Positions 41,589 through 50,812 of a stretch of DNA of 64,000 nucleotides are shown in pieces (the first letter of the stretch is position 1; each line of letters starts with the position of its first letter). The position numbers and the translations under genes were made by a program. This stretch comes from BOKV01 sp041739225. Its GTDB lineage: Bacteria; Pseudomonadota; Alphaproteobacteria; Rhizobiales; Rhizobiaceae. The stretch lies in contig JBGSOG010000085.1 in the NCBI GenBank assembly GCA_041739225.1, forward strand, positions 51,943 to 115,942, in the 5' to 3' direction. The notes under the pieces are model-generated. The model had not been told where the DNA came from, ran no database searches, and saw nothing but the letters and a program-made list of their open reading frames with translations.

Positions 41589-42674
41589 ATGACCGTTTCA
41601 AGCGAACTTCAGGCAAAGCCTTCCAGCCGTGCCATTCTCTCTGCGGCAGAACGCTTCGGCGTACTGCCGATGCCCGATCTTGCCTACACCGACGAAATTG
41701 CCCGCGATACGGCACCGCTTTATCAAAAGGTGAAGCATCACATTCCGGCCATCGAGTGGCCAGTGCACGCGCCATATGTGTGGTGGATCAACAAGCTCAA
41801 GAAACAGCGCAACGCCGTCATTCTTGCCCACAACTACCAGACGCCTGAAATCTACCATTGCGTTGCCGACATTGTCGGCGACTCGCTGCAGCTTGCCCGC
41901 GAGGCAACCCGCGTCAGCGAAGAGGTGATCATCCAGTGCGGCGTCCACTTCATGGCCGAGACTTCCAAGCTGCTTAACCCGGAAAAGACCGTGCTCATTC
42001 CAGACATGCGCGCTGGTTGCAGTCTGGCTGAATCGATCACCGGTGCCGACGTGCGCTTGCTGCGTGAGGCCAATCCGGGTGTGCCGATAGTCACCTATGT
42101 CAACACGTCCGCCGACGTAAAGGCCGAGAGTGACATCTGCTGCACCTCGTCCAATGCTGTTCGTGTGGTTGAGAGCTTCGCATCCGACACTGTGCTGCTC
42201 ATTCCCGATGAATATCTGGCGCAAAACGTCGCCAAGTTGACGAAAAAGAAAATCCTGACCTGGAAGGGGCATTGCGAGGTGCACGAGCGCTTCACGGCCG
42301 AAGAACTGCTGGCATACAAAGCGGCGGATCCGGCAATCCAGATTATCGCACATCCCGAATGCCCGCCATCGGTGGTGGCCGTGGCCGACTATACAGGCTC
42401 GACCGCGGGCATGATCGAGTACGCCAAGGGCCGCAAGCCGGGTGCGAAGGTTCTGCTGGTAACTGAATGTTCCATGGCCTCGAACATCGAGAAGGAAGCC
42501 AAGGGCGTCGAGTTCATCAAGCCGTGCAATTTGTGTCCGCACATGAAGCGCATTACGCTGCCGAAAATCCTGGAGAGCCTTCTCACCATGCGCGAGGAAG
42601 TTCATGTCGATCCCATGGTGGCTGCAAAGGCACGTCAAGCCGTCGAGCGGATGGTGAACCTGAAAGGCCATTGA
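41589..42674 (+). CDS. nadA: Quinolinate synthase
   Basis: This 361-residue [4Fe-4S] enzyme condenses iminoaspartate with dihydroxyacetone phosphate to quinolinate, the second step of de novo NAD synthesis. NAVILAHNYQTPEIY, CCTSSNAVRVVES, HPECPPSVV and KPCNLCPHMKRITLPKI are all typical; cysteines in these last three blocks include the cluster ligands. A GGAGGACAGG ribosome-binding site precedes the ATG. It is the first gene of nadA-nadB-nadC and follows two palindromic operators. Confidence 0.96.
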   Translation: MTVSSELQAKPSSRAILSAAERFGVLPMPDLAYTDEIARDTAPLYQKVKHHIPAIEWPVHAPYVWWINKLKKQRNAVILAHNYQTPEIYHCVADIVGDSLQLAREATRVSEEVIIQCGVHFMAETSKLLNPEKTVLIPDMRAGCSLAESITGADVRLLREANPGVPIVTYVNTSADVKAESDICCTSSNAVRVVESFASDTVLLIPDEYLAQNVAKLTKKKILTWKGHCEVHERFTAEELLAYKAADPAIQIIAHPECPPSVVAVADYTGSTAGMIEYAKGRKPGAKVLLVTECSMASNIEKEAKGVEFIKPCNLCPHMKRITLPKILESLLTMREEVHVDPMVAAKARQAVERMVNLKGH

Positions 42675-42689
42675 TGGCTGTGCGGGAAG

Positions 42690-42762
42690 TTGCCCCCCGT
42701 TCCCGGCTGCTGCGCAGCCACCCTCTCCCTCGCCGGGGAAGGTCAAGAAGCAAGTGCATACG
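42690..42762. repeat. Short palindromic interspersed repeat between nadA and nadB
   Basis: The 100-bp gap holds a GGCTGC-TGC-GCAGCC hairpin followed by ACCCTCTCC and GGGGAAGGT inverted segments. It resembles the interspersed palindromic repeats near 53.4 and 63.7 kb and may form a stable RNA stem inside the nad transcript. Confidence 0.5.
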
Positions 42763-42774
42763 GAGTGATTGGCC

Positions 42775-44382
42775 ATGCCAAACCGCCAACCTGAACTATT
42801 CCCGCCAGTTTCGTGGACCGGAATCGACGACGTGGTCATTGTCGGTGGCGGTCTTGCAGGTCTTTTCTGCGCGCTGAAATTGGCACCGCGCCCGGTGACA
42901 GTGCTGGCGGCGGCCCCCATCGGGAAGGGCGCATCGTCAGCCTGGGCGCAAGCCGGGCTCGCCGCAGCAGTGTCCGAGGGTGACACCATTGAAAAGCATC
43001 TCGCAGACACGCTTGCCGCAGGCGCTGGCATCGTCGACGAGAAAATCGCCCGGTTGATGGTTTCGGAAGCCGCAGCGCGCGTACACGACCTGCTCGAATA
43101 TGGCGTGCCGTTTGACCGGGATCTCCAGGGCCGCCTGCAAACCTCGCGCGAAGCGGCCCATTCGGAAAATCGCGTCGTGCGCGTCCAGGGCGACAGGGCA
43201 GGCCGCGCCATTATGGAGGCGCTGGTGATTGCCGTGCGCAACACGCCATCCATCCGGCTGATGGAAGGATATGTCGCGGAAGAGCTCCTCGTGCAGGGCC
43301 GCTTTGTCACCGGCATGATCGCACGGCCCGATGGCGGACAGTCTCCGCGCCGCATCCAGTTTCCGGCAAGGGCGGTGGTCATGGCTACCGGCGGCGTCGG
43401 CCATCTTTTTGATGTTACCACAAACCCGGATGAAGCTCGCGGCGACGGTTGCGGCATGGCTGCACGTGCCGGGGCGATCATAGCCGATCCGGAGTTCGTC
43501 CAGTTTCACCCCACGGCAATCAATGTCGGCAAGGACCCTGCGCCGCTGGCGACCGAGGCTTTGCGCGGAGAAGGTTGCACCCTCATCAACACTGCCGGGC
43601 ACCGTTTCATGCTCGACATCGACAAGGCAGGTGAACTTGCCCCGCGCGATGTTGTGGCGCGGGGTATTTTCCGCGAGGTCATTGCAGGACGCGGCGCGTT
43701 TCTTGATTGTCGCGAAGCTGTCGGAAGCCATTTCGAGAAGGAATTCCCCACCGTCTGGAGCTATTGCCGCGAAGCGGGCATTGATCCGGTGAAGCAGCCG
43801 ATTCCGGTTATTCCGGCAGCGCATTACCACATGGGCGGCGTGCTCACCGATGCCGACGGGCGCACATCTCTGGACGGGCTCTGGGCTTGCGGCGAGGTTA
43901 CATCCACCGGCGCACACGGTGCCAATCGCCTGGCTTCCAATTCACTGCTTGAGGCAGTGGTTTTTGCTGGCCGCATTGCCGCCGACATTGCAGGACAACT
44001 GCCTATGCCCAAAACCAATCCGTGGACCGACCGTTCCGGCGAACGTGATGCTGTCGAGCCGATAGGCGATTCTGCCGCGATGTCGCGACTGCGCAAGACC
44101 ATGAGCGCCCATGTCGGGGTCATCCGCAATGGTGATGGCCTTCGTCTGGCACTTGCCGAAATCCTTGAGCTGGAAGCGGCAAACCGCTCTCCGCGCTTTG
44201 CCAACGTGCTTGCCACAGCAAAACTGATGGCTTCCATGGCATTTCGGCGCGAAGAAAGCCGGGGAGGGCATTATCGCGACGACTTCCCCGATGAAGTTGC
44301 AGGCTGGAAACGCCGCACATTCACAACGCTTGCCGAGGCCGACGCAATTGCCAGGCAGGTCACCGAAAGGAAAGCCGCCTGA
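42775..44382 (+). CDS. nadB: L-aspartate oxidase
   Basis: This 535-residue FAD enzyme oxidises L-aspartate to iminoaspartate for NadA. The dinucleotide motif DVVIVGGGLAGLFCALKL is at the start. HYHMGGVLTDADGRTSLDGL and HGANRLASNSLLEAVVFAGR carry the substrate and FAD contacts. ATG at 42775 has a GGAG box 9 nt upstream and is preferred to the TTG at 42769. The stop overlaps the nadC start by one base (TGATG). Confidence 0.96.
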   Translation: MPNRQPELFPPVSWTGIDDVVIVGGGLAGLFCALKLAPRPVTVLAAAPIGKGASSAWAQAGLAAAVSEGDTIEKHLADTLAAGAGIVDEKIARLMVSEAAARVHDLLEYGVPFDRDLQGRLQTSREAAHSENRVVRVQGDRAGRAIMEALVIAVRNTPSIRLMEGYVAEELLVQGRFVTGMIARPDGGQSPRRIQFPARAVVMATGGVGHLFDVTTNPDEARGDGCGMAARAGAIIADPEFVQFHPTAINVGKDPAPLATEALRGEGCTLINTAGHRFMLDIDKAGELAPRDVVARGIFREVIAGRGAFLDCREAVGSHFEKEFPTVWSYCREAGIDPVKQPIPVIPAAHYHMGGVLTDADGRTSLDGLWACGEVTSTGAHGANRLASNSLLEAVVFAGRIAADIAGQLPMPKTNPWTDRSGERDAVEPIGDSAAMSRLRKTMSAHVGVIRNGDGLRLALAEILELEAANRSPRFANVLATAKLMASMAFRREESRGGHYRDDFPDEVAGWKRRTFTTLAEADAIARQVTERKAA

Positions 44383-45266
44383 TGGCAAAAACCACCAAAA
44401 TGCTGCCGCCATCATTACCAAACCTGCTGGTGGAAGACGCCGTTCGTGCGGCCTTGCTCGAGGATCTTGGCCGGGCAGGCGACATCACTTCGGCTGCAAC
44501 CATTCCGTCCGATGCGAAGGCGATCGCGGTTCTTGCCACGCGTGAAGACGGCATTTTGTGCGGCATGCCGCTGGCGGCTTGCGCCTTCCGCACCATTGAT
44601 CCGCAGCTTGTTTTCAAATCCCTGAAGGAAGACGGAGCACCGATCAAGGCCGGCACCATCGTTGGCCGCATCAACGGCAATGCGAGGGCAGTGCTGGCAG
44701 CCGAAAGGGTGGCGCTGAACTTCCTGATGCGCATGTCCGGCATCGCCAGCTATACCGACAAGTTCCAGTCGCTGATCTCGCATACCCAGGCCAGCGTTAC
44801 ATGCACGCGCAAAACCATTCCGGGCATGCGGGCGTTTGACAAATACGCGGTGAAGTGCGGCGGCGGCTCCAACCACCGTTATGGGCTAGATGACGCCATT
44901 CTCATCAAGGACAATCATATCGCGGTTTGCGGCGGCGTGGCGCTGGCCATAGAACGCGCCCGCGCCTTCGCCGGGCATCTGGTGAAGATTGAGGTCGAGG
45001 TCGACAATCTTGTTCAGTTTCGCGAGGCACTGGGCGCATTGCCAGATGTGGTGCTTCTCGACAACATGGGACCGGACCTTTTGCGCGAGGCGGTCAAAAT
45101 CAATCACCAGCACAATGGCGGCAAGGTGAAGCTGGAAGCCTCCGGCAACATCAATTTCAACACCATCAAGGCCGTTGCAGAAACCGGCGTCGATTACATC
45201 TCAACGTCGAAAATCACCATGGCCGCGCCAACGCTCGATCTGGGGCTCGATATCGAGATCGGTTGA
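44382..45266 (+). CDS. nadC: Nicotinate-nucleotide pyrophosphorylase (carboxylating)
   Basis: This 294-residue enzyme turns quinolinate and PRPP into nicotinate mononucleotide, the third enzyme of the nad operon. Signatures are LNFLMRMSGIASYTDKF, CTRKTIPGMRAFDKYAVKCG, NHRYGLDDAILIKDNH, and KLEASGNINFNTIKAVAETG, then GVDYISTSKIT. The start overlaps the nadB stop, so translation is coupled. Confidence 0.96.
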   Translation: MAKTTKMLPPSLPNLLVEDAVRAALLEDLGRAGDITSAATIPSDAKAIAVLATREDGILCGMPLAACAFRTIDPQLVFKSLKEDGAPIKAGTIVGRINGNARAVLAAERVALNFLMRMSGIASYTDKFQSLISHTQASVTCTRKTIPGMRAFDKYAVKCGGGSNHRYGLDDAILIKDNHIAVCGGVALAIERARAFAGHLVKIEVEVDNLVQFREALGALPDVVLLDNMGPDLLREAVKINHQHNGGKVKLEASGNINFNTIKAVAETGVDYISTSKITMAAPTLDLGLDIEIG

Positions 45267-45353
45267 CGGGCCATTGTTGCATTGCAAGAAAACGTGACTT
45301 GCCGACAATCCAATCTGTTCTAGGTTTCCATTGGGCAGATCGGGACATTTTTG

Positions 45354-45749
45354 ATGGAAGAAATTCGCGCGGCAGCACATTTTTGCATTGGCAGGGCTGT
45401 CGGCTTTGCCGGTCTGGCCATCTCGGTAATCATGATCTCGTGTTCGTTCGATTTCACCATTTCGCTGAAAATGGGATTGGCGCTGACGCTTGCCATGACC
45501 TCTGTGCTGTTCTGGCACTACCAGACCGCCCATACCAAAAAGCCGGAGCGCAGCGAAGTCTGGATCACGCTACCGGTTGAATACAGGCCCAAAAACGAGG
45601 CATCGCGCGATGTGTTTCGCCGTGTGATGGCCGAAACCTACTTGTTTTATACGGTTCGGGCTTTTTCGTTCTCCCTGCTGATGCTGGCCTTGTGGGCAGC
45701 CTTTGAACTTGCCTCGCTGATTACCGGTCAGCGCATAGGGCTGACCTGA
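45354..45749 (+). CDS. Small membrane protein
   Basis: This 131-residue protein has three likely membrane helices: VGFAGLAISVIMISCSF, KMGLALTLAMTSVLFW, and SFSLLMLALWAAFELASLIT. A hydrophilic stretch of about 45 residues lies between the second and third. It lies 87 bp after nadC on the same strand and before the convergent nadQ. The family and role are unknown. It is probably a reader-through of the nad transcript or an independent gene. Confidence 0.65.
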   Translation: MEEIRAAAHFCIGRAVGFAGLAISVIMISCSFDFTISLKMGLALTLAMTSVLFWHYQTAHTKKPERSEVWITLPVEYRPKNEASRDVFRRVMAETYLFYTVRAFSFSLLMLALWAAFELASLITGQRIGLT

Positions 45750-45755
45750 TATTGG

Positions 45756-46754
45756 TCAGGACCTTCTGCCAGGCTTCAGGCCAGGTGAAGGGCGCTCTTC
45801 CAGCACTTCACGGCGAAATCGGAACAGTGCGGCGGGCCGTCCGCCGGTTTCGTGCGTGGCAGCACCGGTGGGTTCCACCAATTGGGCGTTTTCAACAAGT
45901 CGCCGAAAGTTTTGCTTGTGTACAGCCCGACCGAAAATGGATTCCACGCTGTGTTGAAGCTTCGTGAGCGTGAATGCCTCAGGAAGCAGTTCAAACACCA
46001 CCGGGCGGTATTTCAGCTTTGCCCGAAGCCTTGAAATCGCCGTCGCAAGGATTCGGCGATGGTCGTGCTCCATCACCCTGCCGAACGGGCCACCTGCAGT
46101 TTCGGTTTTGTAACGACCGTCGCGCACGCTTTCGCGCACCAGACCCGCCGAATACATCAACTCGTACCGGTCCAATGCCCGCTCCTCATCGAAGGGGGCA
46201 CCCTCAAGGCCAAAGGCAATGCGCACACGCGCAAAAGGCGCAAGTCCGGTTCGTTCCGCAATGGTCGTGTCGGCTCGCTCAGCCCATCGTGTGAGGGCAG
46301 GTATGATCGAATCGTCAAGGATCGCTGGCCGGCCATCTCGCCAGTCTTCCCATGGCAGGAAGGCATACCAACTTCGGAACGACGCCCCGGCCAATCCGAT
46401 GGCGGAGGCTTGATCGCGTTGCAGGCGCGTAAGGGCAAGGTAGCCAACCGATACGACATGCGGCGCCTGGTCCGTGCTGGCGCGGTGGCGGCCGCGATCA
46501 CCGAATGTGTAGAGCTGTTCCACATGGCCAAGACGCAGCCCGGTTTGTTCTTCCACCCAGCCGCGCAGCCCGATTTCCATCGTACGGTGACTGAGCGGAT
46601 CAAACGGACCCCAAGGCAGGGCATCGGCGTGTTCCGGCGCTTCGCCAGGCGCACAAAGAATGCAGGGTTGCCCGTCGATCAGCGCAACAATGGCTGCATT
46701 CATCACGATTTCGACGATTGGCGGTCCGCCAGTCCCTGCCAGCTCCGGGTGCAT
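45756..46754 (-). CDS. nadQ: NadQ-type transcriptional regulator of NAD synthesis
   Basis: This 332-residue protein has a Nudix-like N-terminal region (AAIVALIDGQPCILC and GLRGWVEEQTGL, a degenerate Nudix box). Its C-terminal region (KLQHSVESIFGRAVHKQNFRRL) ends in RPAALFRFRREVL and looks like the winged helix of the COG4111/NrtR-like group. NadQ is known from comparative genomics as a regulator of nadABC in Hyphomicrobiales. The Nudix box lacks the full catalytic acid pattern, so it is a sensor rather than a hydrolase. An AGGAG box precedes the ATG by 8 nt. The palindromes before nadA are its likely operators. Confidence 0.85.
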   Translation of the reverse strand: MHPELAGTGGPPIVEIVMNAAIVALIDGQPCILCAPGEAPEHADALPWGPFDPLSHRTMEIGLRGWVEEQTGLRLGHVEQLYTFGDRGRHRASTDQAPHVVSVGYLALTRLQRDQASAIGLAGASFRSWYAFLPWEDWRDGRPAILDDSIIPALTRWAERADTTIAERTGLAPFARVRIAFGLEGAPFDEERALDRYELMYSAGLVRESVRDGRYKTETAGGPFGRVMEHDHRRILATAISRLRAKLKYRPVVFELLPEAFTLTKLQHSVESIFGRAVHKQNFRRLVENAQLVEPTGAATHETGGRPAALFRFRREVLEERPSPGLKPGRRS

Positions 46755-46759
46755 TCCGG

Positions 46760-47395
46760 CTACTCCTGCAATGGGGCGCGTTTGAATGATGAACCTGGCG
46801 CATCCAGCTGGTGGAAGGCATCCAGAAATGCAGCCTGGGCCTTGCGTGGTGCCATCGGCTTTATCAGGCCGCTCGCCGGTTCAACACTTTCTGGCCGGGT
46901 GAAGAACCGCGTTGCCTCTTCGTGCGAAAAACCGGCGAGCGCCGTTGCCTCCAACCAGGCTGCCATGGAATCAGCCCGTTTGATTGCTTTTTTCAGCAAG
47001 GCAGGTGTCTTTGCCGGCAATCCGTAGCGCAAATGGATTGCCGCCAGCAGCCGGTCCTCCACGCTCTTGTAATCGCCGCCCATCACCGCCTTGAACGGTG
47101 AAATCATGTCTCCAACCACATATTCGGGCCCATCGTGCAAAAGGGCCATCATGCGGTCCGTTTGCCGGGCTTCCGGTTCCAGTTTGCAATGAATGTCGAG
47201 CACCAGCAGACTGTGCTGCGCCACGGAGAATGCATGCTCGCCGCTGGTCTGGCCGTTCCAGCGGGCAACGCGGGCAAGACCATGCGCGATGTCCTCTATT
47301 TCGATGTCAAGCGGCGAGGGATCCATAAGGTCAAGTCGGCGGCCCGAAAGCATCCGTTGCCATGCCCTGGGCGGCGGTGTCATCTTTGCGGCCAT
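46760..47395 (-). CDS. HD-domain phosphohydrolase (YfbR-like)
   Basis: ATG at 47395, close behind a GGGAG box, gives 211 residues. The frame is open from a TTG at 47449. The HD domain has TSGEHAFSVAQHSLLV (first histidine) and MALLHDGPEYVVGDMISPFK (HD pair). DRLLAAIHLRYGLP and KRADSMAAWLEATAL complete the metal site. This matches YfbR-like 5'-nucleotidase or nucleotide phosphohydrolases. It lies 5 bp upstream of nadQ, so the two probably share a transcript and it may act in nucleotide or NAD turnover. Confidence 0.85.
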   Translation of the reverse strand: MAAKMTPPPRAWQRMLSGRRLDLMDPSPLDIEIEDIAHGLARVARWNGQTSGEHAFSVAQHSLLVLDIHCKLEPEARQTDRMMALLHDGPEYVVGDMISPFKAVMGGDYKSVEDRLLAAIHLRYGLPAKTPALLKKAIKRADSMAAWLEATALAGFSHEEATRFFTRPESVEPASGLIKPMAPRKAQAAFLDAFHQLDAPGSSFKRAPLQE

Positions 47396-47445
47396 CGTCT
47401 CCCCCGTCCAGACCAACTCCTTCTTGGCTGCAACCCTTGCCACCT

Positions 47446-48294
47446 TCAAGCAGTTGATTCCTGCGGCCAGCCAAAAGTTGCAAATGGCTGGATGGTGGCT
47501 TTCATTGAAACGGTTTCGGCCATCAGTTCAAGGCCGCAATCCAGCGCTTCTTTCACCCGGTCAAGCCGCAACAGTGCAAGACCATTGTTCCCGGTGGAAC
47601 TGCCCAGGGTCCCGACATTCTTTTCCCCGGCAAGAACAGGCGTGTCCATGGGTGGCAACGCATTTTCCCCGGAAACCATGATGAAGCGGCTGCGCGCCGT
47701 GCCGCGATGTTGCATCCGCGAGACTATTTCCTGGCCGACATAGCACCCTTTGGTGAAGGCAATGCCGCCGGTCTGGTCCAGCAGTGCTTCATGCGGGAAA
47801 ACCTCGCCAAATGCATAATCCTTGCCGCCTTCGGCAATGCCGAGAGTAATACGGTGCGTGTCGTAGTTACCGGACAGCGACTGTGCCGAAACATCGCCGT
47901 AAATGCGCCACCCCATGGCAGCCAGTCGCGGATCCACAATCGAAAATACATCGCTTTCTGGTGCCTTGCCCCAAACCGCATGCACAGTCCGGTTCTGCCT
48001 GTCCGGCTCAACGCTGACTTTGGCTCGCAGACGATAAAACCCGATCCGTTTGACAAAGTCCGCGGAACAGGACGTTGGCAGGTCAAACACAAACCCGTCC
48101 GCTTCGCGGATGACAATGAACTCGAACAGGATTTTGCCTTGTGGGGTCAGCAATGCGCCGTGCGAGGCCATGCCGGTCGCCAACCGGTCCATGTCGCAGG
48201 TGACAAGGTTCTGCAGGAAAGACGCAGCATCAGGACCACTGATTTTCACCAATGCCCGGTCGGCAAGCAGGGAACTTCCACTGGTGTTATCCAT
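47446..48294 (-). CDS. ygfZ: Folate-binding YgfZ/GcvT-like protein
   Basis: This is a 282-residue tetrahydrofolate-binding protein that helps repair or assemble Fe-S cluster proteins. It shows the conserved KGCYVGQEIVSRMQHRGTAR motif with the essential cysteine, plus DAASFLQNLVTCDM and ALLTPQGKILFEFIV at the N-terminus. The ATG at 48294 gives the usual length; the open frame runs on to 48375. Its link to a [4Fe-4S] enzyme such as NadA, encoded close by, may be functional, but that is inference. Confidence 0.9.
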   Translation of the reverse strand: MDNTSGSSLLADRALVKISGPDAASFLQNLVTCDMDRLATGMASHGALLTPQGKILFEFIVIREADGFVFDLPTSCSADFVKRIGFYRLRAKVSVEPDRQNRTVHAVWGKAPESDVFSIVDPRLAAMGWRIYGDVSAQSLSGNYDTHRITLGIAEGGKDYAFGEVFPHEALLDQTGGIAFTKGCYVGQEIVSRMQHRGTARSRFIMVSGENALPPMDTPVLAGEKNVGTLGSSTGNNGLALLRLDRVKEALDCGLELMAETVSMKATIQPFATFGWPQESTA

Positions 48295-48301
48295 GACGAT
48301 C

Positions 48302-49030
48302 TCAATCACCGGCAACAAAAAACTGCCAGCGTCCATCCGGCGTAATTCCCACCCGGTAAAAATTGTAGGCCCCAAAACCCTTCATGTCCTCATAATCTCC
48401 ATGCGTTACAATGCGGTAGAGGTCCACACGCTGTACTGGGGTCAGCTTGTCGATCGGCAACGAGTGGAAATACGGCCAGATGTAAATTTCATTTTCGGAG
48501 CCGGCTTCCAGTTTGACAAAACCCGCCTGCAGCACGTCCTGCAGGATTGCCATGATTTCATAGCCCTCGCCGTCGCCTGACAATGATTTGAGGAATTCGA
48601 TTGGATCGCCTTCGATCCCGCCAAACGACAACAAGGTCATGTTGTCTCCGGTGCCGATATAGGCGCGCAACTTTTCAATGTCGCCGGCCTTCACGGCTTC
48701 CAGCAGCAGTTCATGCATTTTCCTTGCAGAAAATGGCAGCGCGGCCAAATCAAATTGCGGCTGTGGCGGCGCCGCACCGATCTCGTCCGCGGTAATTGCA
48801 TGACCTTTCAAGGTGTCGGTCTCGGCAGCTGCCGGTGCTTTGGCAGCGTTGTTTTCCTCCGTTCCCGGTTGCGGGGTGGTGGTATCCCCAGGGACATCGT
48901 CATCGATCATCGGCAGTTTTTGTTCAGTGGTGGGTGGCACAGGCGCGCTCGTTTGCCCGAGGGCAAATCCGGAAAACAAGGCAAAAGCCGCAAAGGTCAC
49001 AGGCAACAATCTGGCATACAACTGGCGCAT
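48302..49030 (-). CDS. Secreted hypothetical protein
   Basis: This 242-residue protein has a signal peptide (LLPVTFAAFALFSGFALGQ), an acidic, threonine/proline-rich linker to about residue 90, and a compact C-terminal domain. The domain's recurring segments are MHELLLEAVKAGDIEKLRAY, FLKSLSGDGEGYEIMAILQD and DVLQAGFVKLEAGSENEIYI. It resembles rhizobial proteins of unknown function. It is 7 bp upstream of ygfZ and reads in the same direction, so they may share a transcript. Confidence 0.75.
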   Translation of the reverse strand: MRQLYARLLPVTFAAFALFSGFALGQTSAPVPPTTEQKLPMIDDDVPGDTTTPQPGTEENNAAKAPAAAETDTLKGHAITADEIGAAPPQPQFDLAALPFSARKMHELLLEAVKAGDIEKLRAYIGTGDNMTLLSFGGIEGDPIEFLKSLSGDGEGYEIMAILQDVLQAGFVKLEAGSENEIYIWPYFHSLPIDKLTPVQRVDLYRIVTHGDYEDMKGFGAYNFYRVGITPDGRWQFFVAGD

Positions 49031-49082
49031 TGCGACTGGTCCAACATTGGGGTTGCAAACCCAAACCTAATGCCGCGTGGCT

Positions 49083-49523
49083 TCAATTGCCATAGCGACC
49101 GGGAATCTCGGCAGAAAGCCGTGCACCGAGCCGCAGATAGCGGTTGGCAGCCTCTGCCGCTGATGGCGTACACTCACGGTAAATTTCCTGAAATCCACGG
49201 AAACCCCGGTTGAACCGTGCAGTCAGCATGGCTTTTCTCGCCTCGGTCGGCTCTTCCGCAACCATCAGGCTTTCCATTTCCAGCCGCCATTTGCCCTCTT
49301 CCTTTGCACCACACAATTCGCGCAAATAATGAAGCGATCCCAAAATCTCGGCAAGCCGCAGCATCGGTTCTTCATAGGCTGGTGGAAGGGTCTCAACAGG
49401 CGGCGCAACAAGTGCCGGTTGTGTGGTCGCGCTTTCGCCCGGCTTGACCTCGCGGATGGTCTGTGCCGGGGCCAGAGCCGTGGTGGCAAGAAGTGCAAAA
49501 AGGGCAAAAACAGGAATGCGCAT
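49083..49523 (-). CDS. TIGR02301-family secreted protein
   Basis: ATG at 49523 gives 146 residues with a signal peptide (RIPVFALFALLATTALAPAQ). The mature part has the characteristic LRLAEILGSLHYLRELCGAK and ARFNRGFRGFQEIYRECTPSA segments, with two cysteines likely forming a disulphide. The family is restricted to alphaproteobacteria and has no known function. Confidence 0.85.
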   Translation of the reverse strand: MRIPVFALFALLATTALAPAQTIREVKPGESATTQPALVAPPVETLPPAYEEPMLRLAEILGSLHYLRELCGAKEEGKWRLEMESLMVAEEPTEARKAMLTARFNRGFRGFQEIYRECTPSAAEAANRYLRLGARLSAEIPGRYGN

Positions 49524-49584
49524 GGTACGGCCTTCAGGGTCAAAACCTGCCCTTACATAACGGGCGCCGCCGCCTTGCGCCAAC

Positions 49585-50019
49585 TCAATTATGCAGCATG
49601 TGCAGCCGCTTTATCAGTTCGGCTGTTCCGGGCGTTGTCTGCAATGCGTCAAGATCGGTGAGTTTTGCCCATCGAATTTCTGCTGCATCATCTCCTGCCA
49701 CCGCAGCGCCGGAAAACTCCCGGCACACGAACACCGCCAGCACGAAATGCGAGACGATTTCGCCAGCGTCATTCATCGCCATCGGCTCGACAATTTGCGC
49801 AAAAGCCAGCTTCTGCGCCACCAAACCGGTCTCTTCGTGAAGTTCCCTGCGGGCTGCATCTTCCAGCAATTCGCCGTACTCCTGACTACCGCCAGGCAGC
49901 GACCAGTAGCCCTGAAAAGGCGGCTTGCCGCGTTTTGCCAGCAACACACCTTGTGGCCCGAATACGGCAACCGAAACGCCCGTGTACGGTCGCGGTGTTG
50001 TGTGCTTCTGCATTTGCAT
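49585..50019 (-). CDS. NUDIX hydrolase
   Basis: This 144-residue protein has the full Nudix box: GGSQEYGELLEDAARRELHE, then ETGL. The catalytic glutamates are in the REL-HEE part. It cleaves a nucleoside diphosphate linked to another group and may clean up oxidised or unwanted nucleotides, or act on sugar or cofactor nucleotides. The substrate is unknown. It is divergent from the SRAP gene. Confidence 0.88.
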   Translation of the reverse strand: MQMQKHTTPRPYTGVSVAVFGPQGVLLAKRGKPPFQGYWSLPGGSQEYGELLEDAARRELHEETGLVAQKLAFAQIVEPMAMNDAGEIVSHFVLAVFVCREFSGAAVAGDDAAEIRWAKLTDLDALQTTPGTAELIKRLHMLHN

Positions 50020-50061
50020 GGCCTCACCTCCTCGTTTACTTTCGGCACAACGGAGACAAAG

Positions 50062-50799
50062 ATGTGCGGCAGGTTTTCATTGACGGCAAGCCCGCAGGAT
50101 GTGGCTGATGCGCTGGGTCTGGAAACCGTCGATGATTTTCCGCCGCGCTACAACATTGCGCCAACGCAGCCGGTGCTTGTGGCAGTCAATGGCCCGGCGG
50201 GGCACCGCGTTGCCGTATTGGTGCGCTGGGGCCTCGTGCCCGGCTGGGTGAAAGACCCGCGTGACTTTACCCTGCTCATCAATGCCCGCTCGGAGACAGC
50301 CGCGCAAAAGCCGGCCTTTCGCAATGCCATGCGCCACCGCCGGGTGCTGATCGCGGCGTCCGGCTTTTACGAATGGAAACGCTCCGATGACCCTAAAGGC
50401 CCCAAACAGGCCTATTGGATACGTCCGGCAAACGAAGGTGTCGTCACCTTTGGTGGCCTGATGGAAACCTGGCATTCGGCGGACGGCAGCGAGATCGATT
50501 CCGGGGCGATCCTGACGACTTCCGCAAACAATCTGATCGGTGCCATCCACGATCGCATGCCTGTGGTGATCGAACCTTCGGACCATGAACGTTGGCTCGA
50601 CTGCAAAACGCAGGAACCACGCGATGTGGCGGATTTGTTGCAGCCCGCCCGCGAAAACCTGTTCGAAGCCATCCCTGTCGGCGACAAGGTCAACAAAGTT
50701 GCCAATTCCGGCCCGGACGTACAGCAACCCATGGCCGGACAACCTGCCTTGCGTGCCACTGCGCCAACATCGAAAAGCGGCCAGATGGATCTTTTTTGA
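50062..50799 (+). CDS. SRAP-domain (YedK/HMCES) protein
   Basis: This 245-residue protein starts MCGRFSLTASPQ, with the catalytic Cys2 that forms a thiazolidine crosslink to abasic sites in single-stranded DNA. PPRYNIAPTQPV, RWGLVPGWV, INARSETAAQKPAF and SGFYEWKR hold the other active-site residues, and a histidine lies in AIHDRMPVV. It shields abasic sites from error-prone repair. The open frame begins earlier, but the essential Cys2 fixes the ATG at 50062. Confidence 0.93.
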   Translation: MCGRFSLTASPQDVADALGLETVDDFPPRYNIAPTQPVLVAVNGPAGHRVAVLVRWGLVPGWVKDPRDFTLLINARSETAAQKPAFRNAMRHRRVLIAASGFYEWKRSDDPKGPKQAYWIRPANEGVVTFGGLMETWHSADGSEIDSGAILTTSANNLIGAIHDRMPVVIEPSDHERWLDCKTQEPRDVADLLQPARENLFEAIPVGDKVNKVANSGPDVQQPMAGQPALRATAPTSKSGQMDLF

Positions 50800-50812
50800 C
50801 AGGAACTTTTCA

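Noticed and set aside
41598..43481. 627-codon open frame on the minus strand
   Set aside because: It is antisense to nadA and nadB and shows no family motif.
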